Shown here in pieces: positions 1 through 13,372 of a DNA stretch of 64,000 nucleotides. The stretch is taken from assembly GCA_029449235.1 (NCBI GenBank), contig JANATG010000011.1:1394001-1458000 (forward strand), given 5' to 3'. Within the stretch, counting starts at the first letter, position 1. Every line of letters begins with the position of its first letter. The translations under genes and the position numbers were made by a program. Under the pieces are notes generated by a model, which saw only the letters and a list, made by a program, of their open reading frames with translations, was not told the origin of the DNA and searched no databases. The DNA comes from Linnemannia schmuckeri. Taxonomy: Eukaryota > Mortierellomycota > Mortierellomycetes > Mortierellales > Mortierellaceae.

Positions 1-487
1 ATATTCATGAACAGTTCTCACAAAGTCGTTCATCCAAGATCTCGAGCCTTCATAACCAACAGGTTGAAGACATTGGAAAGAAGGAGCATTTTGGGCTCCG
101 ACCTGGACACATCATCAAAACCCGTCAGGAACAACAAAAGCAGGAAGATGTCGTTTCTGAAAAGACAGCACCAGTACTCGAAACTCTGGACCATCCTTTG
201 GATCTGGAGCTGGATGAGTCTGAGCGTCAGGCGATGGAGCAGTTTGAAGCCGAGCATCCAGGATGGGCGCGATTTGATGTCGACATTGTCATCAAGACTG
301 TTGTCTATGCCGGTGAGTTATTCCTGCTTTTTTTTTCTGTCTCCGTTGATATCGCCATTCGTTACAGAGATGGGATACTAACATGAACTCGCTGCGTTAT
401 ATTCATGCAGGTATTGGATGGTTGGCGGTGGACAGTATTCCTATCATGTTTGAATACATTGGACTCGGCACATCATATCTTCGTTAA
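1..487 (+). CDS. 3' end of unidentified protein with C-terminal membrane segment
   Basis: The frame is open from the window edge. Exon <1-312 and exon 411-487 are joined by a 98-nt GT-AG intron (313-410, GTGAGT donor, TACTAAC branch site near 377-383), which restores a Gly codon. The visible part is about 130 residues. It is polar and charged (Gln/Glu/Lys-rich), then has an acidic stretch (LELDESERQAMEQFEAEHPG). It ends in a hydrophobic segment (TVVYAGIGWLAVDSIPIMFE) and a short tail, YLR, before TAA. This suggests a tail-anchored or C-terminally membrane-inserted protein. I do not recognise the family. The N-terminal part lies outside the window, so neither length nor function can be inferred. 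Confidence 0.75.
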
Positions 488-1315
488 CTATTAAATACTC
501 AGAACAAGTTGAAAGCGAATATCCTGGAAAGAGAGTGCGAAGACAGGAATCTGGACAATAATGCCATGAGGAACCCATTTTGTCTGTTTTACTTTTGATC
601 CAGTCTGGGTGTACGAGTCAGACACATCCGAAGGGCCATCTGAGACGGGTGCGGCGATGAAAATTGATCATAATAAGGGGGAAGAGAGAAGGTGAGAGGT
701 GTTGTCTCTTGCGTGGAGAGGAGTCTGATGGTGTGTGTGTGTGTGTGTGTGTGCTTTCCTCCTTCCTGTCTGTTTGACTGTCTGATGTCAGCTTGTTTCG
801 ACGGATTTGTGCCCCAAGGTCTTTTTTTTATTCTTCGGGAGTTGAGTGACAGAAGAGAGAGGAAATGACGGATGGCCCGAATCAGCACTTCAGTCATACC
901 CAGAGTTGACCGTTGCTGTTATGTCCCTCTGGGCAAAATGCACCGATAAAACCTTTTATGTTGGGCTTTCTCCTTTTCTTTTTTTCTCCCCCCTCTTCAC
1001 TCTTCACTCTTCACTCTTCACTTCCTCCTCCTCCCCCACTCACACCCATTCTTCCTGTTTTCTTCCCCTTCCTTGCCACTCTCGTTGCTTGACCTTTTCT
1101 GAATCAGTGTGATTCCTAATCTCTTCCCTTTTTTGTCCTTTTCATCTCTCTCATTCTTGTGCTCATCCAGCCACCAGTCGCGTCTCATTATTCCTTGCCC
1201 CTTCTCGCCCATCACGATATTTTCTCTTTCTATTCTTTACTACTTTCTTAAACAACACTCCACTCACTCCGGACACATACACACCAAGACAAGACCTACA
1301 AAAGACATATACAAG
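488..1315. other. Intergenic region / 5' region of the TBC gene
   Basis: No coding signal was seen. It holds a (GT)n dinucleotide run at about 730-753 and, from about 960 to 1300, a strongly CT-rich stretch on the + strand. That stretch is typical of the promoter and leader of the downstream + strand gene. An in-frame ATG at 1109 is judged to be leader sequence. Confidence 0.6.
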
Positions 1316-3764
1316 ATGTTGCTCTCCTCTCCCGCCGCCCAAGCCGAAGGCCACCGCCAACAGCAACAGAACCGATCTCCTAGTCCCGGCTCAAATATCC
1401 ATACCCATTTCCCCGCCACCTTCCACAACCATCACCACACCCCTTTAATGGGCAGCAGCAGTAGCGGTGGCGCCAGTGGTGTTGGTGGATCAACATATCC
1501 CATCGTCTCCTCGTCCTCAGACACCACAGGTGCACTTCATTACAACAGCAACAATCACCATCACCACAACCATTACCATCTGAGTAGCAGCTCCAACAAT
1601 TCGTCACCGTCGTCGTCGACTACTTCCTTAAGTACCCGGAGATTCAATTACCGACAACAACAGCTGCAGCAGCAGCAAGACGATCCCGCCGCCGATAGTG
1701 GCGCTATCACCGTCGATGAGTACAAGGAAATCTTGAGTGCTGAGGTCTGGATTGAGATCCCCAAGCTGCGCGAGTATGCACGCCATGGCATCCCACGAGA
1801 GGTTCGAGGGGTAAGGACTTTTTTTTTTGTTATTGTTTGTGTCTTTTTTCGTTTTCTCATAATTCACTTGGGATTTGTTCACAGGAGTTGAACTGGGCTT
1901 TGTGCGTGATTTCAATTTCGCTACCACATCATTGCTAATTCACTTTCCAGCCAAAAGAAAACACATCGCCCCCTTCCTTTCGCGTGTTATTTGTTTCTTT
2001 CCATTCTTTACTGCAGTAATTCATCATAACTCAAGCAGGGCGGATGGTTGAGTTTTGAAAAGAAACCTACATGAGGCATAGTACAGGACAGAAATAGAAG
2101 GAAAAATAGGAGTGGATAACGAAGGATTTCCCTCCCCCTGTCTGTCACTGTTCATTTCCATATCTGAAGCAATGCATTACGAGACGTGAATTCGAAAAAT
2201 ATGATACTCTGCGAATCGGATTTGGTGGCAACTCCCTTCTCTTTTTTTTTTTTTTCCTCTCTTTTATCCATGTGCCGTCATTCATACGTTCCTTTCTTCG
2301 CTTCTTCGCGGAAGTATCGTTTATCATTTTTGGCACACGGCGCAACACGACGCATAGAAACATATGCGATAAGCAAGAGCCAATGAACATTTATCAGTCA
2401 AAGGAGGTTGTTGCCTCTTCGAATGTCGTCTTCACAGCCAACACAAGAGGCGCTTCTTGTTTATTTTTGTTTGTGGTTGTTATTTTATTTGCCCTTACAG
2501 ACACATGCATATGGCTGCGCTGAGTTCCATATTCCCCCCCCCCCCCCCTCTCCCTTTTTTTTTTTTTTTTTGCTTTGATCGGTGTGTGTTTCTTACGTCT
2601 CTGCATCACATTTGATTGGTTTACAAAGCATTCCACCTCAACAGAATGGAAAACAAAAATATCAAGCCATGATGGAGAGGTGAAGAAAAAAGGGCGTTGT
2701 ATGGATTATGCGTCATAGCTTGGCATGGCTTTCATTCCTTATCGCATACCAAAAAAAATACTAATTCAAGACAAAACACTGAAAAATATGACGATTTATT
2801 GTCATCTCTAGGAGACGTGGTTATACCTATTCGGGATCCAGGATGCAGACCGGTCCAAGGAGGTGTCGACGCAGAAGCAGCGGATTCAGGACTTTGAGCA
2901 GATGGACAAGGAGCCCACAGAGTCAACGAAAAGAGTGCGAGGCGAGATCTCGCGGTATATGCGCAAGACGCATATTGAGTCGAGTCGGGATATCCCTCGG
3001 TTGTTTGAGGAGATCATTAGTGCGTACTGCCATCAGAACCACCAGGTCGAGTACTACCCAGCCATGGTCAACCTCTGCGCGCCCTTTGTCTATTCGATCA
3101 AGCGCGAATGGGACGCGTATCTTTGCTTTGAGAAAATGATTAATATTCTTGGTAAGAAAACAAGCTTTTTTTTTTTTTTGGCTTCCCATTTGAGTTGTCA
3201 TTTCCTTGTAAAATAAGTGCTTACTAGATTTTTTTTTCTGTGAACACGAAATAGATGAGCATTTCAGTGACGAGAGTGTGAATGAGGCGGTGGCAAAGTT
3301 CATGACGCTCTTCCACACCTGCATCCCAGATCTGTACAGCTACTTTGAAGAGGAAGAAGTCAATATTAAGGAGTGGGCAGCCTCGGCTTTGCAGTTTGTG
3401 CTCTCTCGGGAACTGACACTTGAGAACACGATGCGGTTATGGGACACGTACTTCTCGATCCCGGATGCCGGCTGGATCGATCTCCATCCGTACTTTTGTC
3501 TGGCGATTCTCAAGCATATGAAGGAAGGGTTTGAGGATCTGGAGGAGTCTGAGATCAGGACTACCTTGATGCGTCTGCCTGCTTTGGACATTGACCAGGT
3601 AACACTAGATCGGGGGTTTTTTATGCTCCTGTTGTTATGTGCTTTTCGATTCCAATTTATTAACACGAGAACCTATTTACTTTTATAAATACTAGATCGT
3701 GAATGAAGCGTTTAATATCCGGCATGAGATTCTGGAAAGGCAAATCTCGGATGACTCTCTTTGA
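1316..3764 (+). CDS. TBC-domain protein (putative Rab GTPase-activating protein)
   Basis: Four exons: 1316-1810, 2812-3151, 3255-3598 and 3696-3764, encoding 415 aa. All junctions keep the frame. The first joins IPREVRG to ETWLYLFGIQDADRSKE, the typical TBC N-terminal helix. Residues 1-120 are a Gln/Ser/His-rich disordered leader, and residues from about 135 to the end form the TBC domain. TBC proteins act as GAPs for Rab GTPases in membrane traffic. The region where the glutamine-finger motif YCQGMN normally lies reads HQVEYYPAMVNLCAPFVY here, so the canonical catalytic finger is not obvious. RGEISRY may supply the arginine finger. Intron 1 is 1001 nt, long for a fungus. The start at 1316 was preferred over 1109 because the intervening sequence looks like leader. 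The subfamily was not identified. Confidence 0.82.
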
Positions 3765-4397
3765 AAGAGGATACTCTACTTTCACAAAGATCCCCTACAA
3801 ACAACTACATCATCGTCTATGCTACCAATCCTCGTCTCAGCCCAGTGATTACTATTAGGCTCAAAAACAAAGAAAAAAACATACGCTACCAAAACCTACA
3901 AGGGTGGGTTGTTTTTTATTTTCTTTAGCCTGATGTGTCAGTCCTTTTATTTTTCTATGTTACTTCACTTCCATGTTCACTCACGATTTCCCTTTGTTCG
4001 ACATAATATCGTTTTCTTTTTTTCTTTTTTTTTTTGCAACTTTTTTTATTATACAGTGGTTTGTTGGTGATACAACGAAGTGGCAGAAAGCAAAAACAAA
4101 AGGTAAGAAGAGAAGAAATACGTGAGAGTATAGGGTGGTGTTCTTTTTTTTTTTTGTTCCGTTGAAAAACAAGATACAAGGTACATGAACGAATGGCCGA
4201 ATGAATGAATGAATGAACGAATGGATGGAAAAAAAAAAAAAAAAAAAAAAAAGCAGCGGTATATGTGATAGAAGTCTAAGAAACGCGAAATAAAACAATG
4301 AAGAAAAAAAAAAAGCAAGAAAATGACAAATAAAATTGAAGAAAATGAGAGGCATGACAAGTACGTGCATATGTGTGCATGTGTGTATGTAAGTGTT
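3765..4397. other. Convergent intergenic region
   Basis: This separates the 3' ends of the TBC gene (+) and the Myb-like gene (-). It contains A/T homopolymers, including a long A run at about 4229-4251, and ATGA/ATTC tetranucleotide repeats at about 4195-4225. Frames reading through it are low-complexity shadows. No gene is seen. Confidence 0.6.
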
Positions 4398-7300
4398 TTA
4401 ACGCAGCTCGCGATCATGGGCGGGGAAGTGACCGTCAGGGCGCGAGGAGTAGGACGAGTGGTGCGACATTTCGGATCTAGGACGGCCCTCGACTGTACCA
4501 CCTCTGTGGTAACCGTGCTGCTGCTGGTGATGATGATGGGGGTGCTGTTGCTGCTGGTGTGGTTGATGATGGTGGAGATGGGCAAGATGCTGCTGCTCAT
4601 CAGGATGTGAATACCGGCCGCCGCTCGAATGAGGTGGTGGTGGAGGACCTCCAGCCACTTGAGGATGACCTGGAGCCGACGACTGAGCCCGATGATGAGG
4701 CGAATGCTCCTGCTGCTGCGGCGGCTGTGTTGACTGGGGACCATACCGGAGTTGATGCTGAAGCTGCGAGAGCTGGTGTTGCTGCTGTGAAAGCTGGTGC
4801 TGCATCTTGTCAATCGTGTACAACATAGAGTTTTGTTTCTCCATGTCGACCCTGCGATGCTCGTCCATTTGAGCCAGATAGTCTCGCATGATGTGCATCT
4901 CGTTCAGGATCTCACGGTATTGCTGCACTGAGGGCGAGGATCCAGGTTGTGACTCGGCTCCTGCTGCAGCGAGCTCACCACCACGCATAGCATGAGGGTA
5001 GTCCATGTTGGTCTCTTGTGAGCCAGACGGGATGCTGATGGGACGGCCATGCGAGTCCAAAGTTGGGCCACCACGTCCTGAGGTTCCTGGATGGTGAGCA
5101 GACGAAGGTGGAAAGGGTGCAAACCGGTTGCTGGTGGAGCTACTGCCTCTCTCCTGTGGAATCTCGTAACCGCCTTTGCTGCTTGTCCGAGCATGCTTCA
5201 TGGGACGCTTGTAGTCGGCAGCGCCGCCAGCGCTGCCTGCAAACTCGCCTTGCGAGTAATGGCGGGCATGACCAGGGATGTGTGAGGTGGAAGGATGAGC
5301 GCCTTGAGGATGCTGGGCGGCTGGTGAGTGGACAGGCAAGGGTGACGAAAGAGGGGTTGATTGATCTGCGCCGTTGTTGACTGGTCGGCTCATCTGTGAG
5401 TCGCCGTGCTCTCCCTCCCAACTGGGTCGATGGCGAGGAGTGTTCGAGTCCTGCTGCTGTTGCTGAGCGGCCTCGACCATATTCACATCAGCTGAGCCAA
5501 CATTCCTGACCCTGTCAGTAGAACTATGGCTAGAGTGACGCTTGACCTGAGCGGTTGTGGCGGTAGGAGTAGTAGTGGCTGGGACAGGGTTGCGAGGGCG
5601 GCCTCTCTTGGCAGGAGTAGCGGGTGTCGATGAAGATGTTCCCGAGGAAGCCGGGGCTGAGAGAGATGGGGTGGTGGGCTGGGTCGAGGGTGTAGGGTTG
5701 GCGAGACCAACAGGTGAGCGTGGTGTGCTGTTATCGCCCTGTTTCTTTTGACCCGAGGAGCGCTGTTCAGACTCGCTACGCGACAACATATCCTCGTCCT
5801 CATCATCCTCATCCTCCTCCTGAGCATTCTCTCTTTGGCCATCCATAAACTCCTCCTGGTCCTCAGAGTCCGACATGAACGACGCACTATCCTCATCATT
5901 CGAGTTGCATCCATCGTCCAAGGTGCCACCCTGTCCAGCCTGGCGCATCAGATGAATGATCTGCTTGACCAGATCATCATTGGCCTCGCGCATCTCCTCC
6001 GGGATGTTACCCTTATACATGCGCTCACGGAGCTGATAGGGCTTGACCATCCGGTTGACTCGACGGATACACTGCCGGGCATGGACCTTCATCTTGAGCG
6101 CATCTCGGACATCTTCCCAAGCCTTGGCCACCTGTCCAACTTTCTGCGCAAAGGGGTTAAGCCGGATAGTCTCCTGAAGCAGCTGTCGATCCGTGTCTTC
6201 GGATCGATACCGACGCTTCTTCTGCATCCGCTTGAGAGCCTGGGGCTGGTTCATCATCTCAAAGAGCTGTTCCAAAAGCCGTTTCTTGGTCGCTTGCTGC
6301 TCCTCGGTGCCGATGGGCCGATCGCGTCCTGCAATACTGGCCTGGATGATATTGTCGAAGCGGCGGGAACATGTCCGGGCTCGGATCCCCTGTTCCCTGG
6401 AAATCGACTCCCAGGCCTGTGTGGTTTTGCGGATCGCACAGTTGAAGGGGTCGTGCTGGAGGACGCTAGTCAAGAGGCTGATCTGGACATCGATCGGGAG
6501 GGGGCCTTTGGGAGTGCCGCGGGCGGACTGGATCCGGAAGGGACCTGTTGCCTGATTCGATTGCTCCTTCTTGATCGAAGTTTGCTGTGGTGGTTGATGA
6601 TGATGCTGCTGGTGCTGCTGTTGTTGTTGATGATGATAGGGTTGTTGAGAGTGATATGGATGAGAAGCATGGGGTTGGCTGTAATGGTGTTGCTGAGCGC
6701 TGGACGAGGAGATATCATCTTCAGGTGAATATCGAGGTCGGGGTGCGAGTTGAGGGAGGCTGTCGTGAGGTGGGGGATAGGCAGTGACCTGTCGGGAATG
6801 GTCTCGCGAAATATCATCATAGTTCTGAGGTTTACCCGAGTTAGAGCTCATGCCCATATAGTGGCTGGGGTCAACCGGATAGGCCTCCTGTTCACGAACC
6901 AACGGCTGATCGTTGTTACCACCGCTGTTACCACCGCCGTGAGGATATCGGTACAATTTACGATCCATATAGCCTCCGCCAGCGCCGCCGCCGTCCGAAT
7001 CCGCAGAGTCGCCGCGGCGATGATGTTGATGGTGGTATTGGCGAGAGGTGATGGTGGTCGGTGGATATGACGAGTCGGGGGAATGATGGGCTCTTGGAGG
7101 AGGGCCCAGGGGGGAGTGGGGCATGGTGCTGTGCTGCTGTGGAGGGGAAGGTCCAGAGTATGCCCTTGGATAGGGCGGGTATTCGGAGGGTGAGGTACGG
7201 GATGGATGTGCTGAGGGTGAGCTTTGCCCAGGAACGGAGCTGAAGGTAGGGAAGAGAGTAAGAAGGACAAAGGAGACGAGCGAAATCGATGTGAGTAAGA

Positions 7301-7534
7301 GAATTTTTTTTTTTGTTTTAAGTGGTGAGATTGGGGGTAAGGAGAGAGAGGTGAGTGGAGGGGAAGGAAGGTGGATGGGAGTGTTAAAAGGTGAGAGGAG
7401 AGAGAGTACCAATGGAAATGAAGCAGAAAAATGAAAGAAGGAGAGAGGATGGAAGAAGAAGGCAAGAAAGTAAAGAATGAGAGGTCAGAAAGAGGGAACA
7501 GAAGAAAAGAAGAAAGCTGGAAGAGAAGCAAAAG

Positions 7535-7568
<34 letters not shown>

Positions 7569-9369
7569 CGATGAGCGGCGTAGAGGGAAATGAATGATGA
7601 ATAATGAATGCACTAGTGCAAAAAAATACTCTGTTAGTTGATCCACCAAGATTTGAATGTGCATAGCATTGAGAGGAAGGTAAGGGAAGAGTGTATGTAA
7701 AGAAGAAAACAAAAAGAAATCGCTGCCTTTCAGTGGATTGAGAGGATGGATTAGATGAATCATGTTCGCAGCGAGTGGGTGAGGATCAACAAGATGAATA
7801 TTAGAATGAACGAATGGTCGCCAGCATGGCACGGTCACCATAACCGGCATCATAACCTTCGATGATCATGCGAAAAACGGAGTAATAAAAAGGTTACTCC
7901 GTATTAATGCGGATAAAAAATCCATTGAATGGTGTTTCAATTATGAATGGCGACAAGGTAAGAAAAGAATTGGTGCAGTCAAAGAAAGAATAGCCCAGGT
8001 GATAGAGAGAGAGAGAGAGAAAAGGAACGGCCTGAATAGACCGAATGCTCTTTCGAACCACAGCCATTTTCAGACCTCAACGACAATAAAATGACTAGAA
8101 AAAAAGGTGTCCAGCCGTCGTTTTTTTACTTTTTTTTTTTTTTTTTTTTTTTCTGTGATTATCACTCAACTCATCACTCATCCAACTCAACTAGCCATCA
8201 TTCACCACACTGTTAATATATCCGTCTGCGCCTCATCTTATTCTTTCTTCACAACGTACACCTTTCTGGATAATAATTACTCATGAAAAGAAAAAATAAC
8301 AATTGGGATACAAACAGAAACAGAAACATTCGGACCACCGACCGACAGACCGACAGACTCAAAAAAAAAAAATAGAATACAAAAGGGCAATTGACTCCCT
8401 TTTTTTCTCCTTCGTTCAATAAGAAAAAAGAGAATAAGAACAAGCACCAATGGATGCTCCAGCGGATCAGGGATCAGCCCGTAGCCTTCCTCTTCTTCCT
8501 CTCGATTGCCTAATCATCCTTTTCGCAATTCAGCCATAAGACAAAAACAAACAAAACGCAAACAAACACCAACAACCACACCAACAAACAAACAAACATA
8601 CAAACAAACATACAAACAAATAAACAAATAAACTGCAAGCTGCAAGCTGCAAAACTACAACCGCATGCTCTGTATCTCTTTACATTATTCTTCGTCTTGA
8701 TATTCTCGTATTTCTGATTTGTTCGAGTCAGGTAGTCGATCCCCTGTAATCAACAAAACACTAGTACCTCCCTCCCCCATCTTCCTCCTTTACTACCAAA
8801 TACCCTTTACAAAACATGCAAAAAGCAATTGAAAAAAAAAATGTATGCAAGAAAAATACGTACCTTGAGGCTCGATACCGCTCATGAGGATCGACATAAC
8901 CAGAGTCCCTCTCGCGGACATGCCATTGTGAGCCCTGATGAGGATGTGCTTGTTGCTGTTGGTGCAGCTGCTGTGGCTCTTGATAGGATGATGATGACGA
9001 CGATGACTGGATCGGTCGGTAGTTGGGATCGTGGCGTGGTTGCTGTGGTGGATAACCAGTTGTAGTCGCAGGCTGAGAAGAAACAGAGGAGGAACCCTGA
9101 TCAGGCGATTGTCGGACAAACGTGGGTGACATACGATGTGCTGACGCCGCTGACGGTGTAGCAGGTGGGTACTGCTGTTGTTCATTGTTGTTATCTTGAT
9201 GTGGCGCGACAGTAGAGGATTGCTGTGCGGCAGAAGCAGAAGCAGAGGCATGCGAAGGGGTAGGCGATCTGCTGTGGTTACGAGCAGCCGCGGCGGCCTT
9301 GCTGAGTGCTGCTGCTGCTACCAGCTCTGGTGAAGAGGATGTTGCTGGCGATGTTTCTGTATATACCAT
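4398..9369 (-). CDS. Large low-complexity protein with two Myb/SANT-like modules, AT-hook-like motif and coiled coil
   Basis: Two exons on the minus strand (9369-8864 and 7239-4398) are separated by a 1624-nt intron with donor AAG|GTACGT and acceptor CCTACCTTCAG. The split Ser codon is restored (AG|C), giving 1115 aa. The N-terminal 410 residues are Ser/Pro/Gln/His-rich. Two similar helical units lie at about 415-497 and 511-599. Both read L-L-x5-x-PF, then AWE-(S/D)-(I/V)-R, then R-x-C-x-RR-(F/V)-(D/N), like a duplicated Myb/SANT or trihelix DNA-binding fold. A basic segment (RMQKKRRYRSE) sits between them. An acidic patch follows, then KRGRPRNP, an AT-hook core near 711, and a heptad-like Gln-rich coiled coil at about 939-999. 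A His-rich tail ends at TAA. A nuclear chromatin or transcription role is inferred; no named family is recognised. ATG 9369 has A at -3. Upstream exons are possible (see findings). Confidence 0.7.
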
Positions 9370-11103
9370 CTTGAATGGAACTGTATCGATAGTGTGGGGG
9401 TAGTGGCTGACAAGCATAAAACAGAAGGGGGGAGAAAACGTGGAAACAAAAACGGGTTTTTGTTGTTGTGGTAGTAGGATTGTCCTCTGTGGTAGGTGTT
9501 GCTGTGAATTGAAAAATGAAGAAGGATGGAGAGGGGTAGAAATGAGGACGTCAATAGTGAGGGAGGAGGCTTTGTTCACTTGTTGGGCTGCTGTTCAATT
9601 AGAAAAATAAAAAAAAAGAGTCAGGGCTGTGTGAGCGAGGGAAGGGATTATTGTTGACGTCCAAGGCGAGAGAGAGTTGAATGGTTTTGAAGGGGGAAGG
9701 GAAGTAATAAAAAAAGGGAAAAGGAAAAGTCCGGGCAAACAAAAAGGAGAGAGCGGCGATGAGTGGGTGAGGTTTGTGTGACAGAGGGAGACCGATCGGG
9801 AGAGGCCCAGGCTTTGGGTAGAGAAGTAAAAAGTAAAAAAGTAAAGTGGGGAGGAACGGCGTTTGTGCTCAGAATAAGATGGAAAAGGGTGAATAGGAAT
9901 GAGAAAGAAAAGATCCAACCAACGGATGAGAAACGGAGAAAAAAAATAAAAACGATAGACAAAAAATAAAATAGGAAAGCTTTTTGTTTCTCAATGGGAT
10001 CGATCTAAGTGTGGTCATTGGAGTAAGAGCATCAAGGTCGTTTGTTAGACAGCAGTGTAATGTGTATTTCAGCCAATGCTCAAAACGACGACAAATGGTA
10101 GGGCAGTTAAAAAGGCCATCCCTGGCATAAAAAAAGGCAAAAAAAATTCTGTCCCCCCCTTTTTTTCTCTGTTTGGCCGCGCATTCACGCACATAAACAT
10201 GTAAAGGAAAAATGGAAAAAAAAAAAACTGCATACTCCTCGCCTACCCGCAGACGCGCACATGCACAGCTCATTTCCTTCTGACGTTGTACAGGAAACAG
10301 AAAACATGACAAGAGAAGAAACGGAGAAGAAAAAACAATAATAAGAGCGGCATACACAAATGAGAGAAGGAGAGACAAACGCCATTGTCTGGTGGGCGCA
10401 AAAGAAGGGAGAAAAGGGGTTACATGAAGGCTAGACAAAATTAGATCCAATGCTACTCATTGTATTTGGCTCAATAAACACGAACCATCGATCCGATGAT
10501 CAACCACGAAAAACAACACGATAATTGATTGCTAAGACGTTGAAAAGGACATGAGAAGGAGTCTCCTATTGTTCGCTCAACCCTCTATTTTTCTCTTGAT
10601 GTTTTGGTATTGTTGAGTTATCCGATACATAGAAAGTGTATGTTATGTGGATGAATGCTCTGTGTATCCCAAAACTCCAATAAAGAAAGAGAGTAAACGA
10701 TCCTCGTAATCGTCGTTTTTAGTTCTGGATTCGCTCAAAAACGAAGGAGAGTAAAGATATGGATAAAGCCAAGCAAAAAATGGATAACCGGTCCAAAACT
10801 GGGAACACCTTTTCTTTCCTTTGACCTTGTAAGACAACACGCAAAACAAAGACTCAGACAAAGTCCCAAATGACCCAGAGGAGACCTGAACAAAGCAGAT
10901 AACCCGAACTGATGGCTGGCTTGGCTGGCTCGCTGCTGTGCGATCGATCAAACCAAGGAGTAGTAGCTCAGAAACATGAATGGTTGTTGACACCAACAAA
11001 AAAAATCAAAGATAAGATGGATGGATGGAGATCATACGAAAACGATCGAACATTTCCCTAGTTTTTCTTCGTCATCTTGAATCGTTGCATAAAAAAGGCA
11101 TAC

Positions 11104-11132
11104 CAAGAGGGGATGGAGTGAGATAGGAATGG
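11104..11132 (-). other. Candidate short exon upstream of the Myb-like gene
   Basis: A 29-nt minus-strand segment lies between a strong acceptor (GCTTTTTTTCTCCATCAG) and a donor (GTATGC). It reads as HSYLTPSPL with one base left at the end. Its phase fits the candidate exon at 13373-13477 upstream and an acceptor at 9381-9382 downstream. Short and low-complexity; unproven. Confidence 0.22.
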
Positions 11133-11933
11133 CTGATGGAGAAAAAAAGCAAGGGCTGGTGAAATGATGACCGAAGTGACTCAGCTTCATACTCTGCGTC
11201 TCTTTTGTGGCTCCCGACTCCCTCTTTTAGTTTCCTTCGGTATGCACACAGATAGGCATTCAGGCAAACATAAAACACTACGTGTCAAACGGGGCGACAG
11301 TTATGGCAAGGGGAGAATAAATGGAGTAAAAACGAAAGGATAATAGGTGAATTGGGGTAGGGTGGATTGAGTGGTGAGTTGTACCTTTTTTTTCAGAGAA
11401 AAAGGGTGGGTGGGCCTTCTGCAGGAGAGAATCAGGAATCGGAAGGGATTTGACGAGTGAGCATGGAGTAAGGAGGAGAGAGGAAAAAAGGCAGTGAGTG
11501 AGTGGATGAGTGCAAATGAAAGGGATAGATCCAAAGGGGTGTGTTTGTGTGGGTAAAAAAATGGGCGGGGGTGAGTGAAGAGAGAAAGGGGAAGGGAATG
11601 ATGCGAGAGGATGAGGGTAGAGAGGAAGGACAAAGTCTGATAGGCTGAGAGAGTGCTGATCAGGCGCAGTGCAAAGGAAAATAGAGGTGATGAAAATAAA
11701 ATCCGGTTCAAGGGGATGTGAGAGCAAGATAGTTGTGTTGTAAATGGTTGTTCAATTATGAATAGTGAATTTTATGGGAATGTAATGACATGACATGCAA
11801 CATGTAAAATGAAATGGAGTTAATGAGGGAGAGGAGGAGAGGAGGAAAAAAGAAAAGAAAAAAAAATAAGTTGGCGAAGGTGTAAAGGAGGAAGTAGACG
11901 TATATGTATCAGGGTGTAGGAGAGTGGTCAAAG

Positions 11934-11964
<31 letters not shown>
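11934..11964. repeat. Poly-A tract, 31 bp
   Basis: Uninterrupted A on the + strand. Confidence 0.95.
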
Positions 11965-11966
<2 letters not shown>

Positions 11967-13372
11967 AAGAAAAGAAGGAAGGATATAATGAAAGAAGAAA
12001 GAAAACGGCGAAGATCCACCAAGAGACGGATAAAGAGAAGAGATACGCATCAGCGGCCAATGAGCAACAACCGACTGATATTTAATGAGGTTGTAAAACA
12101 ACGAGACGGTGGCGATCAACGCGAAGAAAGAACGAAGGAACGAAGGAACGAAAGATGCAAGGATGGCAAAGACCGACGAGATAAAAAAGGGTGACGGTCC
12201 AAGGAGGAGAGAGAGAGATAGAGAAAAGGAGAAACGACCCGACGCATCGATACATACGATAGACTCACGATGCGATGCGATGATGTATAGCAGTGGACAA
12301 CAAAAAAAAAGGGAAGCGACGGAGAAACTGCTTGCTTGCTTGCTTGTCGTTCACGTTCGTTTCAGTTGAACGATAAATGGGAAAAATGGAGCGAACTAGC
12401 AATCAACCATCCAACAAATAACACAAACATCCAAACATAACTTAACTCCCACCCAACCATAACCATAACAACAAAACAAAATACAACCAATGCTCAAATC
12501 GACATCTGTCATCGTTATTCCTCCCATCTACTCTCGAAAAAAATAAAGGCCTGCTCGTCGTTCCTCCTTATGTCGGCGTCTACATCGCACATATCCAGTA
12601 AACGATAAACCGATAACCGACGAACACAAAACCCGCTCTTTCCCATCATAATCTCATTCTTCTTCTAGTTTTATTTTTTGTTTGTGTCGTGGATCTGGAT
12701 GAATGCGCCTTTTTTCTCTTCTTTCTTCTTTTCTCAGCTCTGTGTTCACTTTCGCATCATCCCCATCCCTGCGAGCATGAGAATAACCCGGCAAAGAAGC
12801 AGAGGATATGCTGTATTACTTTTTGAATTGAAACTTAGATTAGGAAACGGCGACTCAAATATTTCTCAATGACACACTTGCACATAGAAAGCAAAGGGCT
12901 ATCATGCCCTCCCTCCTAAACCCCCCTCTTTCTCAAGAAAAAGAAGCAACCTGGCGGAGGATGAGGAGGGACAAGGACAAGTATCTGGACGCCTCTTTTC
13001 ATTTTGGTACCCTACCGACCATCGACCTAGACCCTCTCTTTCACCCTTTTCCCTTAATGACTCCTTTTCAAAACCACTACATACATATTCACTCTCGTCC
13101 CATTCACCCCTCCTTCTTCTTCGTCATCTCTCGTGGCCTCAATGTTTGTATCCATCCTGGAGGCCTGAAAATATAATAACCGCTCCATGTGTTTGCATAC
13201 ATTCTGCTCCAAGATCAGACGTAAAAAAGTTCAGTGTAAATAGCATGCCCTTTTGGAGTACAACAAACAAAAGGGCACAAGAATAAGAGTGAAAAAGTGA
13301 GGAGATGAAGGTGATTGAGGAGAAGAGAAAAGGAAGAGAAAGAGAGAGGAAGATAAGGGAAATGACACCTAC

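Noticed and set aside
1109..1315. N-terminal extension of the TBC protein from ATG 1109
   Set aside because: The sequence is a CT-rich leader encoding Phe/Ser/Leu runs; ATG 1316 starts the normal-looking coding sequence.
5748..6728. 326-codon + strand open frame
   Set aside because: It is the antisense shadow of the Myb-like gene, whose minus-strand frame shows conserved domain structure.
7240..7412. Continuous frame upstream of exon 2 of the Myb-like gene
   Set aside because: It encodes Leu/Ser/Pro runs from a polypyrimidine tract ending in a clear acceptor (CTACCTTCAG); the spliced model restores the codon.
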